DNA of 57,645 bases. It comes from Methanomassiliicoccales archaeon. Lineage in GTDB: Archaea > Thermoplasmatota > Thermoplasmata > RBG-16-68-12 > SOIM01. Below the pieces are notes generated by a model. It worked only from the letters and a program-made list of their open reading frames with translations. It was not told where the DNA came from and searched no databases. The stretch covers positions 1-57,645 of the forward strand of contig SOIM01000043.1 in assembly GCA_004377185.1 (NCBI GenBank), in the 5' to 3' direction. The position numbers and the translations under genes were made by a program. Shown here piece after piece: positions 10,462 through 19,067 of this stretch (its first letter is position 1; the number at the start of each line of letters is the position of its first letter).

Positions 10462-10897
10462 CTATAATCCTCCTCGTAGTTGAATCTCTTGGGCCTCTAT
10501 GAACTTGAACGCGGTAAATGCGGGATACTCAAGGAATGCAATCGCAATCCCAATCATATCCCTTTCCATTTCTCTCTTTTTCTATTCTTCTGCCCATTCA
10601 GCGATGGACGCAGAGAATTTGGGTATATATATACTTGTGAATTTGACTTGAAACACTACAAAGGATAACTGCTTTATACCTTATAAACCATTCATCATGC
10701 TGAGAGGAGTGCCCTACCGGCACTAGAAGTGAACAATGCAATGAAGAAGTAACTCTCATCCGCTCCAAACAGGGCGCAAACACGAACCTCAGAGAGGGGG
10801 CTGAAGGAGGAAGGATCGTGGCAAATTGGTCTTTTCTAATCTCAGTCATAAGTGATTGTCGCATTTGAACAGTACGGGATACAGACGGAGGAGGCAG
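10462..10897. promoter_or_regulatory. Divergent intergenic region between two surface-protein genes
   Basis: 436 bases without a normal gene. A run TATATATATA at about 10624-10633 could act as a TATA element for the minus-strand 1708-aa gene, leaving a leader of over 100 bases. Two adjacent plus-strand TATA-like elements, TTTATA and TTATAAA, lie at 10673-10687. Just after them is a hairpin, AGTGCC-N5-GGCACT (10708-10724), inside a nine-codon ATG-to-TAG frame (10698-10727). The protease gene begins about 170 bases beyond that, so it would have a long leader. I see no tRNA or known RNA here. Confidence 0.4.
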
Positions 10898-13800
10898 ATG
10901 AACATGCACGGAACAAGGAGCAAGGAGAAAGTCAGGAAATTGAGAGAGAGATCAATCAAGAGAGGTTGGGGCAAACCGTTGACAGTATTGCTGGCGGTGT
11001 TTATGGCGACTGCTGTTGCAGTTCTGCTGCAGGGTGGAACAAACGAAGGAAATGATGCAACAACACGACTGGCCCATCCCTTTGAATACTCGGTGTCCAA
11101 GGACAGTATTGCATACGTGGTAAGCTTGGACTCGATATACGGCGAGACTACTAGCGACTACACTATGACTACGCAGTATGCTATCTGGAAAGATGGTGAT
11201 ATTGTGTACCCAGCGTCAGGTCCGCAGGACTTGTCCAAAATCAGAAACAGGATGATCACGGACACGAAGCTCGTGACGTACCTGGATCATGACAGCGACA
11301 ACAGGCTCTCTGCTGGGGATGAGTTCAAAGTAAGCACAACCTTGGCTAGTGAAGATAATTATCTACTGGGTCTGAGCAGTGATCCGTCTATCGAATGGTA
11401 TTGGTTGAAGCTTAGAATATCGGGCTCGGAAGCCAACGATGTTCCTTCGGTTTCTGAAGGCCCCAGTATGGCTACGAAATTAGACATACATGGATTGCCT
11501 ACTGAAGCTGAGCCCTCGCCATTTGTGAGAACCCCAAAGGCCTGGGAAGGAGAGGATATCATTATGGTGTCGGCCGAAGAACTACAATCACATGAAGAAG
11601 AAACCACCGATAATCCGGAACCCATGAGTCCTGGTTCTCTGACAGTCATTGGTCGATTCTTGTTCGAGGATGAGAACGGTGCCTGGCAACCCTTGAGATG
11701 GGCGACAATTTACATATATGATGTGGAGTGGTGGGGCAATGACTATTTGGATGCTGTTCTTACTGGGTCAGATGGGAGATTCTCATACGGGCCTATTATC
11801 AATGACGATGGATGGTTGCAGGACGGATATGATATCAAGGTGAGAGTATATCTGGAAACCTCGGCCGCTCGTGTCAAGAACAGTGGCACGTATGACGGCT
11901 GGACTCCCGAATATTCGAATCGCCCTGACGGTACACTAGACGTTGGAGACTGGGGTCCACCGACAGGCGAAGAGGGGGCCTGGTGCATTTTCGATGCATT
12001 GACTGACGGGTGGGACTACCTACAGAATCACGGCCCTGGCTACACGATGGAGAAGTCAACTGCAAAATGGCCCCATGAAAGTTGGCCGCATTATCACCAT
12101 GGCGGAAACATCCACCTTCCGGACAATGATGCCGCATTCAGTCCTGACATAGTCATCCATGAATATGGACACAATGTGATGTATGTCATCTACGGCGATT
12201 GGATGCCGACATCTCATTGTCCATCTCCGCACTATATCAACGGTCATTCTCACACAAACTGTGCGTGGACCGAAGGATGGGCCAATTTCTTCCCGTTGGT
12301 TGTCAAGAGTGATCCAGTGCTCGAGTACAGAAATCACTATAGTATTGACTTAGAAGCACCTACGTGGGGATCATCCAATTGGGACGATGGAGACGATGTG
12401 GAAGGTCGTGTAGCCGGAGCCCTTTGGGACATATTCGACAGCGTTGATGACGGTGATGACACTATCTCGAATGGTTTCATGAACATATGGTTCACAATCA
12501 ACGACCAGAACGACAACAAGTTCTCAGAGTATTGGAGTGCATTCAAAGCTGACCATTCTTCGATAGCACAGAGTGCAAAGGCAGCCATATACCAGAATAC
12601 GATTGACTACAATGACGCACCAAATACTCCCACTGGCCTGAAAGACCTGAGCACCAGAGAGACCGATCACACACCATCTGTTTATTGGACTGCCACAGGA
12701 GATCCAGACAGCGAAGACACAGTGACCTATTATGTCTACTCCAAGGACGACACTATTAATACTTGGGACGAAGATTTCACTACCACGGGCTCATCGGGAA
12801 CTTTGAATCGCTGGACATGGGATGATGGCGAGAGGGGTTATTGGAAGGTGAGAGCGTTTGATGGTCTTGAATGGTCATCCTATTCGTCCTCTGACCTCTT
12901 CGCGATGAACGACCCACCTGATACACCTACTAACCCAACGAATCTTGGTACGAAGCTGACTGATCATACCCCATCGGTCTCGTGGACAGCCAGTACAGGC
13001 AACAACGACTACGGCACTGATGATGTCGTCACGTATTATGTCTACTCCAAGGATGAAGACAACAATATGTGGGCGCTGGACTTTACAACCACCGGAACGT
13101 CTGGAATCCTAGATCGATGGGATTGGGATGATGGCGAGTGGGGTTATTGGAAGGTGAAAGCCTGCGATCCCTACGAATGTAGCGGTTACACAACACCCGA
13201 CTACTTCGCATTCAATATCCCACCAACTGCAAATGCAGGACCGGATCAGGTTGTCAATGAAGGTGACACTGTGACCTTCGATGGTTCGGGTTCGTACGAC
13301 CCAGATGGCACAATTATTTCCTATGCTTGGACATTCGGTGACGGCAATAGCGGGACCGGGTCAGCACCCACACACATTTACGGAGACAATGGCGTCTTCA
13401 TTGTGGTTCTGACAGTAACAGATGACTCCAGTGAGATTGGTACGGATGTCATGGCAGTCACAGTGGTCAACGTGGCACCCATTCCGAGCTTAGTACCCAC
13501 AACAATAGACGAAGGAGAAACTGCAACTCTGTTCGGCCATGCAACGGACCCAGGTTCGGATGATCTTACATTTGAGTGGTCCTGGAGCTACGGAGCTCCC
13601 TGTGACACAACTACCGAATACCTAAATGACCCAATGTATGATCCGGATCCATACCCGAGTCCCACGGTCAATCCCAGGGACGTCACGGAATCGAGAAGCT
13701 GTCAATATGGGGACAATGGTGTCTTTACAGTGATACTCACGGTAACGGACGATGATGGCGGCAGCACAACAGTGACCACTACGGTAACCGTGGACAACGT

Positions 13801-14476
13801 GGACCCAAGAATCGACCCAACAATACGTGCCTATGTACTGGTGGACGTGACACTCCGTGCAACTGGAGAGAAATGGCACGACCTTGACCTGACCTTGTTC
13901 GAGGACGGAACTGTAACTGGATCGACATCCATCACCCGCTATCCCGGAGATCCGGACGACCAATCATCTACAGTGACTGGCATTGAAATGGACATACTGG
14001 CTTGCTCATCCTGGGCCAGGGTTGAGTACACTCCTATGGACGATGCTATAAACGGGCAGATTTGGGGAGGCACTCCTGGTTGGATAATACTGACATTCGA
14101 GGATGGACGAGAGTCCTGGCTGAACCACACATTCAACGTGCGGCATTCCGATACCTGGATATGGACAATCCCGGACTTCTGCCCCTTCATCAATGCAACA
14201 GGCTTGCCGATATACTTTGAGGCCACTGCAAGCGACATAGGAAGCGATGACCTCACCTTCACATGGAATTGGGACGATAGCTCACCAGATACCGTCACAA
14301 CCTACTACAACAACGGCGTCAGCCCTGATCCCTATCCCTCACCGGACGTGAATCCAATCACAGAGACGGACCCTGTGGTCCACACGTACACTTCTTCAGG
14401 CACTTACACGATAACCTTGAAAGTCACGGACGATGACAGCGGGGAGGCCACGAAGACAGTAACACTGACCGTCTAG
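10898..14476 (+). CDS. Secreted zinc metalloprotease (gluzincin-like) with Fn3-like and PKD domains
   Basis: Extracellular peptidase of 1192 residues from the ATG at 10898, which follows GGAGGAGG at 10887-10894. The frame opens earlier at a TTG (10856) that lacks a binding site. A basic N-terminus and hydrophobic residues about 28-48 form a signal peptide. The catalytic domain holds HEYGH (His421, Glu422, His425) and, 34 residues on, TEGWANF with Glu459 as the likely third zinc ligand, which fits a gluzincin. Two Fn3-like units follow, both with DHTPSV.WTA and a YYVYSKD strand. Then come a canonical PKD domain (VTFDGSGSYDPDG, W.FGDGNSG), a second PKD-like unit and a C-terminal one ending in YTITLKVTDDDSG. 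There is no C-terminal anchor, so it is probably released or held non-covalently. Peptidase family number not assigned. Confidence 0.85.
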   Translation: MNMHGTRSKEKVRKLRERSIKRGWGKPLTVLLAVFMATAVAVLLQGGTNEGNDATTRLAHPFEYSVSKDSIAYVVSLDSIYGETTSDYTMTTQYAIWKDGDIVYPASGPQDLSKIRNRMITDTKLVTYLDHDSDNRLSAGDEFKVSTTLASEDNYLLGLSSDPSIEWYWLKLRISGSEANDVPSVSEGPSMATKLDIHGLPTEAEPSPFVRTPKAWEGEDIIMVSAEELQSHEEETTDNPEPMSPGSLTVIGRFLFEDENGAWQPLRWATIYIYDVEWWGNDYLDAVLTGSDGRFSYGPIINDDGWLQDGYDIKVRVYLETSAARVKNSGTYDGWTPEYSNRPDGTLDVGDWGPPTGEEGAWCIFDALTDGWDYLQNHGPGYTMEKSTAKWPHESWPHYHHGGNIHLPDNDAAFSPDIVIHEYGHNVMYVIYGDWMPTSHCPSPHYINGHSHTNCAWTEGWANFFPLVVKSDPVLEYRNHYSIDLEAPTWGSSNWDDGDDVEGRVAGALWDIFDSVDDGDDTISNGFMNIWFTINDQNDNKFSEYWSAFKADHSSIAQSAKAAIYQNTIDYNDAPNTPTGLKDLSTRETDHTPSVYWTATGDPDSEDTVTYYVYSKDDTINTWDEDFTTTGSSGTLNRWTWDDGERGYWKVRAFDGLEWSSYSSSDLFAMNDPPDTPTNPTNLGTKLTDHTPSVSWTASTGNNDYGTDDVVTYYVYSKDEDNNMWALDFTTTGTSGILDRWDWDDGEWGYWKVKACDPYECSGYTTPDYFAFNIPPTANAGPDQVVNEGDTVTFDGSGSYDPDGTIISYAWTFGDGNSGTGSAPTHIYGDNGVFIVVLTVTDDSSEIGTDVMAVTVVNVAPIPSLVPTTIDEGETATLFGHATDPGSDDLTFEWSWSYGAPCDTTTEYLNDPMYDPDPYPSPTVNPRDVTESRSCQYGDNGVFTVILTVTDDDGGSTTVTTTVTVDNVDPRIDPTIRAYVLVDVTLRATGEKWHDLDLTLFEDGTVTGSTSITRYPGDPDDQSSTVTGIEMDILACSSWARVEYTPMDDAINGQIWGGTPGWIILTFEDGRESWLNHTFNVRHSDTWIWTIPDFCPFINATGLPIYFEATASDIGSDDLTFTWNWDDSSPDTVTTYYNNGVSPDPYPSPDVNPITETDPVVHTYTSSGTYTITLKVTDDDSGEATKTVTLTV

Positions 14477-14804
14477 CCTTCCGCCCATTGACCCGCACTA
14501 GTTGAAAGGGGAGGAATCATCCTCTTTCTCTTCTTAGCGAATACGAGGATAGGCTTCGAGTGGTAGAACTACTCTGATTGAGATTGAGCTAAAAGTGGAA
14601 TTATGCTCCCGAGGGGATTCTAGCTCGATTCTACACGTCAAGCAAAAGGAAACCCTGAGTTTGAGAATCCTCTGAGAGAAATCGGCCGAAAAGCTTCAAG
14701 AGGTTCGCGCAGGCTAAACATGGCCAATTCATCTCTGGGCTGAAGCCCGGTAGGGTTCTTGGTTGGCGTCATCAAAAATGAAAGAAGGAGGAGCTTTTCC
14801 TCCA
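14477..14804. other. Intergenic stretch carrying a tRNA-Glu 3'-end fragment
   Basis: 328 bases between the convergent protease and ATP-cone genes. No plausible gene. The only notable element is an 18-base exact copy of the 3' end of the downstream tRNA-Glu gene (see the repeat entries). Confidence 0.6.
14602..14619 (+). repeat. Direct repeat copy 1: fragment of tRNA-Glu 3' end
   Basis: TATGCTCCCGAGGGGATT, identical to 17557-17574. In tRNA terms it spans the 3' strand of the T-stem, the 3' strand of the acceptor stem, the discriminator base and two flanking bases. No other part of a tRNA follows, so it is a fragment, not a gene. This is the portion that archaeal tRNA-targeting integrases usually duplicate. 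Confidence 0.8.
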
Positions 14805-15269
14805 TCACTTGCTTCGTCTCGCAACAAGTCTCGTTCCCTCTGTTGCACCCAGTGTTTCCAAGTCTCTTTCGTGCAGGTGCATCTCCCTTCTTTCGACAGG
14901 AGCAGTTTCTGCTCTCAAGGTATGCGTATTTCCGCGGTGCTCTATGATGATCGTATCGCCTGTGTTCGCGCCCAACGCTTTCATGGTCTCCATGTGCAAC
15001 CTAACTGTGCCCATTACTGCTTCCATTGCTTTCTTTGCTGCAAGATTCCTTGTTCTCTCATAGCGTTCAGCTATAGCAGCATCCGTCTTTCTCAACTCTT
15101 CGACTACATGGTTCCTAATTTCCTCGGTTGTCTTCAATGTAGTGGGATCGATTCTCGATGCAATTTCTTTTGCCGTCTCTTCAGTAGCTCCAGCTCGTGT
15201 AATGGACTCTTCCAGTTTTGCCCTGTCGAATTCCTCCTGAGTCTCTGTTCTCTTATTCACTAAAGGCAT
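14805..15269 (-). CDS. Stand-alone ATP-cone protein with a C-terminal barrel-like domain
   Basis: 154 residues. Start ATG at 15269 chosen because GGGAGGTG lies 9 bases before it; an in-frame GTG upstream overlaps that site. Residues 4-72 (VNKRTETQEEFDRAKL..., ending AERYERTR) match the ATP-cone, the nucleotide-sensing domain of ribonucleotide reductases and NrdR. No reductase or NrdR zinc ribbon is attached. After a helical linker, residues about 97-154 contain two similar halves (LGANTGDTIII and LGATEGTRLVA), a pattern seen in AbrB-like or double-psi barrels. A nucleotide-responsive regulator is a reasonable inference, but DNA binding is unproven. It lies alone in a gene-poor stretch. Confidence 0.7.
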   Translation of the reverse strand: MPLVNKRTETQEEFDRAKLEESITRAGATEETAKEIASRIDPTTLKTTEEIRNHVVEELRKTDAAIAERYERTRNLAAKKAMEAVMGTVRLHMETMKALGANTGDTIIIEHRGNTHTLRAETAPVERREMHLHERDLETLGATEGTRLVARRSK

Positions 15270-15526
15270 GACAATTTTCACCTCCCTTCCATATCGGTAT
15301 TTCTATCGCGCCCCGCCTCGGCGCCTTCTTTGACGTGACAGATAACACACCGGACACCATAAACCTTACCATTGTTTCGGTGAAGCAAGGGGTCTTCTCA
15401 ATCCGAGCGTTGACGAAAGCTCTTTGCGGTGAACTCTAGAAAAGGTCAGAACCCGTTCCGGAGCAAAATCGTCGCTCAAATGGTAGTTGGACGATGTAGG
15501 GAACAACGGGTTTGAGAGTTGCGGTA

Positions 15527-15709
15527 ATGAGACTATCAAAAGTGCCTAGAAGGATGTTTGAGATTCTGGTCTACCTCCTCAAAAGAGGAGAATCGGACGT
15601 TTCAGTAGCAGAACGATTGACAATCTGGAGTACCGAGGCGATTTTTTCCTCTTTTTGCATTCTGTTTTCGTGTTTTAAGAGGGCAAAGGCAAGACATGGA
15701 GCATGGTGA
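15527..15709 (+). pseudogene. Possible remnant of a winged-helix regulator
   Basis: A short frame begins MRLSKVPRRMFEILVYLL, like the first helix of ArsR/MarR-type winged-helix proteins, continues for about 30 residues and then turns into composition unlike a protein (Phe, Ser and Cys runs) after a T-rich stretch. It would have to be a truncated remnant. There is no good ribosome binding site. The surrounding 15270-15858 has no other gene that I can support. Confidence 0.2.
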
Positions 15710-15859
15710 GGGTTCGAATACATAGGTCACACCGCATAATATCCTTCATTCAACGGAAAAACGAAAACAGGAACATTCCTTGCAGGATGAATCATTCAAG
15801 ACGGTTCAAGGTAAAGAGGTTCTCAAGAAACAACACTAATGACTCAAATCGGGAAAAAT

Positions 15860-15867
15860 GATTTATA
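15860..15867 (+). promoter_or_regulatory. TATA box for the KamA-like gene
   Basis: ATTTATAG, with an expected start near 15890. The gene's supported ATG is at 16045, so the leader would be about 155 bases, long for an archaeon. The leader contains a small hairpin, GAGTGC paired with GCA(A)CTC around a TTC loop, at about 15965-15981. Confidence 0.4.
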
Positions 15868-16044
15868 GGATGCTCGCCGTAAGATTCTTGACCTTGCATA
15901 TGAATGATTGATCTCTTGGTCGACACTTTTGGTCCGAGAGAGTTCATGACTCCTCTCGGGGGGGGAGTGCTTCGCAACTCACGCCTGATAGAAAGAACCT
16001 GGCCGAGAATCACTCGATGCTCGGGTAAAAGGGAGGTCAAAAGA

Positions 16045-17184
16045 ATGAACGAAGCAAAGACAAAAAGAGTGCGATACATCAAGTCCCTCAAGAAAGTCCC
16101 AAGACTATCGGACGAGGAAGTAGAGGAACTTGAGCAAGTCACAAAAGAATATGCATTCCGCTCCAACGACTATTATCTTGGTTTGATAGATTGGAAAGAC
16201 AAGAATGATCCCATAAGAAGAATAGTGATTCCATGCCTTGAGGAACTGACAGACGGAGGCAACTTCGATCCGAGTGCTGAGAGGAGGAATTACGTTGCAA
16301 AGGGCGTTCAGCACAAATATGTGCCCACTGCCCTCTTCCTTGTAAGTGACATGTGCGGAGGATTCTGCAGGTTTTGTTTCCGGAAGAGACTATTCAAGCA
16401 TTTGGAGAGAGAGACGAGCCTGGATGTATCGGATGGATTGGAGTACATCAGACAGCATGAGGAAATAGATAACGTTCTTCTTACTGGCGGAGACCCTCTT
16501 GTCTTAGGAACAAAAAGATTGGACCACATTCTCACTGAGATCCGCAAGATACCCCATATAAAGATAATCCGAATCGGAACGAAGGTGCTTGCCCACAATC
16601 CCTACCGAGTGCTCGATGATCCTGAGCTGGTGAGAGTCCTCTCAAAGCATAGCCTTCCCGATAGAAAGATGTACGTCATCACCCAGTTCAACCACCCACG
16701 GGAGCTGACACCACAGGCTATCAAGGCCGTGAACATGCTCAGGGAAGTTCAAGTCATGTTCTCCAATCAAACACCGGTTATCCGAGGCTTGAATGACAAC
16801 CCGGACGTACTTGCTGAGCTTTTCAACCGTCTAAGCTATGTTGGCGTCCCGCCCTACTATCTCTTCCAATGTAGGCCTGTTATTGGGAACAGATGCTATA
16901 CTGTTCCTCTTGAAGAGGGATATCGCATTTTCGAAGAAGCCAAGAAAACCATGAGCGGTCTGGCTAAACGAGCGAAATATGTTATGTCCCACGCCACTGG
17001 GAAGGTGGAAGTGGTCGGGATTGACAACGAACTCATTCATTTCAGGTATCATCAAGCGAGGAATGAAGAGAAGATAGGTGCGTTTTTCTCTCTGCATAGA
17101 GATGGTGAAGCTAGATGGCTGGACGACTACGATGGAGAGGAGTTATCTACGCTTGAGAAGACGTTTGGGCTCGCAGAGAACTAG
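16045..17184 (+). CDS. KamA-family radical SAM aminomutase-like protein
   Basis: 379 residues from the ATG at 16045, which has GGAGGT 7 bases upstream. The frame is open back to 15904, but those 47 residues do not look like protein. Relative of lysine 2,3-aminomutase: the SAM/iron-sulfur motif is CGGFCRFC (Cys104, Cys108, Cys111), followed by LLTGGDPL, the family's GGDP motif. The C-terminal SHATGKVEVVG places Lys320 where KamA-type enzymes bind pyridoxal phosphate. It is divergent from the beta-lysine osmolyte enzyme AblA, and no AblB acetyltransferase is adjacent, so the amino acid substrate is uncertain. It lies alone inside the segment bounded by the tRNA-Glu repeat. Confidence 0.8.
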   Translation: MNEAKTKRVRYIKSLKKVPRLSDEEVEELEQVTKEYAFRSNDYYLGLIDWKDKNDPIRRIVIPCLEELTDGGNFDPSAERRNYVAKGVQHKYVPTALFLVSDMCGGFCRFCFRKRLFKHLERETSLDVSDGLEYIRQHEEIDNVLLTGGDPLVLGTKRLDHILTEIRKIPHIKIIRIGTKVLAHNPYRVLDDPELVRVLSKHSLPDRKMYVITQFNHPRELTPQAIKAVNMLREVQVMFSNQTPVIRGLNDNPDVLAELFNRLSYVGVPPYYLFQCRPVIGNRCYTVPLEEGYRIFEEAKKTMSGLAKRAKYVMSHATGKVEVVGIDNELIHFRYHQARNEEKIGAFFSLHRDGEARWLDDYDGEELSTLEKTFGLAEN

Positions 17185-17556
17185 TAGGGAACTCGCTCTC
17201 CTTCTCAATCGAATTAATTGATTCGCTCTCTTCTGCTCCTCGTACGTGTCAGCCGACTGTTTGCTTATGGCTTGGCTTCTTCCTGTCTCAACGATCGAAC
17301 TATTGGAAAGACGACTATCAGAAAGGCAATAATCGCTAAAGGAGTATCAAGAAAGGCACTAATATGGCGAGAGGGGCCGCTGAAACGAAAATCTATCCTG
17401 CACGATTTCTATGCAAGCCAAAGTGATTCCGGTTTTGGGATGACACGCATACGCTTCTTCCTTACCCTCTCTTTCACCCTGCGACCGCCCTTGGATGGTT
17501 CGCGTAAGTTGCACTTCTGCTTGCTTCCGGTCTTCTTCTAGCCAGATGAATAAGAA
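17185..17556. other. Gap without recognisable gene
   Basis: About 370 bases between the KamA-like gene and the tRNA. I see only a local imperfect repeat (ATCAGAAAGGCAATAAT and ATCAAGAAAGGCACTAAT, near 17320-17365) and no credible coding frame or promoter. Confidence 0.5.
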
Positions 17557-17574
17557 TATGCTCCCGAGGGGATT
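17557..17574 (+). repeat. Direct repeat copy 2: 3' end of the intact tRNA-Glu gene
   Basis: Exact match to 14602-14619. This copy is part of the functional tRNA-Glu gene, so it would be the attachment-site half that keeps the tRNA intact if the segment between the copies was ever inserted. Confidence 0.8.
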
Positions 17575-17633
17575 TGAACCCCTGTCAGAGGCTCGAGAGG
17601 CCTCCATGATTGGCCGGTCTACACTACGGGAGC
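17559..17633 (-). tRNA. tRNA-Glu (anticodon CTC)
   Basis: Minus-strand cloverleaf of 75 bases. The acceptor stem GCTCCCG/CGGGAGC pairs perfectly with discriminator A. The D-arm is GTGTAGACCGGCCAATCAT, as in other archaeal tRNA-Glu. The anticodon stem GAGGC/GCCTC encloses CTCTCGA (anticodon CTC), and the T-arm is AGGGG-TTCAAAT-CCCCT. No intron; CCA is not encoded. A weak TATA-like TTTTTTAGAT lies about 22-32 bases upstream. Its 3' end is duplicated about 2.95 kb away. Confidence 0.95.
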
Positions 17634-17720
17634 GCACAACAACAAACATCCCGCTATCTAAAAAAGTTTGGCTTCTGCAAGACCACAAGGATAAAGAAAG
17701 GGACTGATATTCTGTGAACA

Positions 17721-18569
17721 ATGAAAGTCCTGCTGGGTCAGCTCACCCCTGAGCTAGGAAACAAGAAGAAGAACGTCCAGAGAATTGAAGAGACTGTTCA
17801 GGGAGGACAAGCCGACCTTGCTCTCTTTGGGGAGACTTTCCTTACTGGTTACATGTGCCGATCGGATTTCAAGAGACTGGCAGAGCCCATTCATGGAGAA
17901 TCAGTGAGATCAGTATCCAAGATTGCTGAATCGACCGGGACTCACATCATCTTCGGCATGCCCGAGCTGGATGAGAAGACCAAGGTAATCTACAACAGTT
18001 CTGTGCTGGTATCTCCAGATGGAGGGGTACAAGTCTACCGAAAGCTTCACTTGGCTACGTTTGGTCCTTTCGAGGAAGGTTTGTATTTCGGCAAAGGGAA
18101 TGAACTGTCGTTGTTTGAGACGGATATCGGACGAATAGGTCCATTAATCTGCTTCGATTCGTTCTTCCCTGAGCTCGCGAAGGTCTATGCCCTCCAAGGT
18201 GCGGACATATTAACGGTCATCTCTGCTTCCCCTTCCACCAGCGGTCCAATGTTCGAGAAGGTGATTCCAGCCAGAGCGGTCGAGAACACCGTCTTCGTAC
18301 TCTACTGCAATCTCGTTGGCACCGAACTCAATGTGGTCTTTCATGGTGGAAGCCTGGTTTTGGGACCGAGAGGGGACGAGAAGGCCAAAGGGAAGTATTA
18401 CGAGGAAGATGTGATCGAATGCGAGATTGATCTCAAAGAGATTCCTCCGTCTAGAGAGATGAGACCGACCATCCGCGAAACGCGATTTGACGTCATGAGA
18501 AAGATCGAGAGCTTCGCTCCACCCACCCCGAAAGGGCCCACCCCGTCGGAACAAACAGAAGAAGGGTGA
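17721..18569 (+). CDS. Carbon-nitrogen hydrolase (nitrilase superfamily)
   Basis: 282-residue amidase or nitrilase-fold enzyme that cleaves non-peptide C-N bonds. The Glu-Lys-Cys triad is visible: Glu38 (FGETFLTGY), Lys108 (YRKLHL) and Cys144 (LICFDSFFPE), all with normal family spacing. A proline-rich C-terminal tail of about 20 residues follows the fold. No strong Shine-Dalgarno precedes the ATG, so the gene may be leaderless or weakly initiated. It lies between the tRNA-Glu gene (divergent) and the L7Ae operon, and its own substrate cannot be deduced from context. Candidates include omega-amidase-like or N-carbamoyl amide hydrolases. Confidence 0.88.
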   Translation: MKVLLGQLTPELGNKKKNVQRIEETVQGGQADLALFGETFLTGYMCRSDFKRLAEPIHGESVRSVSKIAESTGTHIIFGMPELDEKTKVIYNSSVLVSPDGGVQVYRKLHLATFGPFEEGLYFGKGNELSLFETDIGRIGPLICFDSFFPELAKVYALQGADILTVISASPSTSGPMFEKVIPARAVENTVFVLYCNLVGTELNVVFHGGSLVLGPRGDEKAKGKYYEEDVIECEIDLKEIPPSREMRPTIRETRFDVMRKIESFAPPTPKGPTPSEQTEEG

Positions 18570-18603
18570 GGACTTCCCAAGCCAATCCCGAAACATAGGA
18601 ATA

Positions 18604-18612
18604 TTTTTATAT
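18604..18612 (+). promoter_or_regulatory. TATA box for the L7Ae-S28e-L24e-NDK operon
   Basis: TTTTTATAT about 80 bases before the L7Ae start. The expected transcription start near 18634 leaves a leader of about 55 bases holding GGAGGTG just before the ATG. Confidence 0.5.
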
Positions 18613-18690
18613 CCAGTATGAATTCGCTTTTCTCCGCTCTTCTATGAGCCGATGAGTGATGAAGTTCGGAAGAACTGAAGGAGGTGTAAC

Positions 18691-19062
18691 ATGGACAAAC
18701 CAATGTACGTCCGGTATGAGATGCCTGAGGAATTAGTGGATAAGACGTACCAGATAGTGGAGCTGGCCCGGGATTCCGGAAAGGTCAGGAAAGGAACCAA
18801 CGAGGTCACCAAGATCGTCGAGAGGGGAGAGGCAGTCTTCGTAGTGATGGCTGAGGACGTGGATCCGCAAGAGATTCTGGCGCACATGCCCCTTCTTTGC
18901 GAGGAAAAGGGAGTGCCCTACGCCTATGTACCCAGCAAGCAAGAACTGGGCGTGGCCTCAGGACTGGGCAAGGCGACCGCTTCCGTTTCAATCACGGACC
19001 CCGGCAAGGGAAGACCTCTGCTGGATGGTGTCGCCAAGGAACTCAAGAAGCTGATGAAGTGA
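18691..19062 (+). CDS. rpl7ae: Ribosomal protein L7Ae
   Basis: 123-residue kink-turn RNA-binding protein of the large subunit, which in archaea also nucleates C/D and H/ACA guide RNPs and RNase P. Diagnostic stretches are GKVRKGTNEVTKIVERG (RNA-contact region), VVMAEDVDP and the C-terminal IPY-like VPYAYVPSKQELG. GGAGGTG precedes the ATG. First gene of a tight run with S28e, L24e and NDK (gaps of 4-9 bases), the standard euryarchaeal order. Confidence 0.97.
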   Translation: MDKPMYVRYEMPEELVDKTYQIVELARDSGKVRKGTNEVTKIVERGEAVFVVMAEDVDPQEILAHMPLLCEEKGVPYAYVPSKQELGVASGLGKATASVSITDPGKGRPLLDGVAKELKKLMK

Positions 19063-19067
19063 GGTAG

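Noticed and set aside
14602..14660. A possible second tRNA-Glu gene
   Set aside because: Only the last 18 bases match; no T-loop, anticodon arm or 5' acceptor strand follows.
17359..17721. A 120-codon minus-strand frame
   Set aside because: It runs through the tRNA-Glu gene and has no protein-like features.
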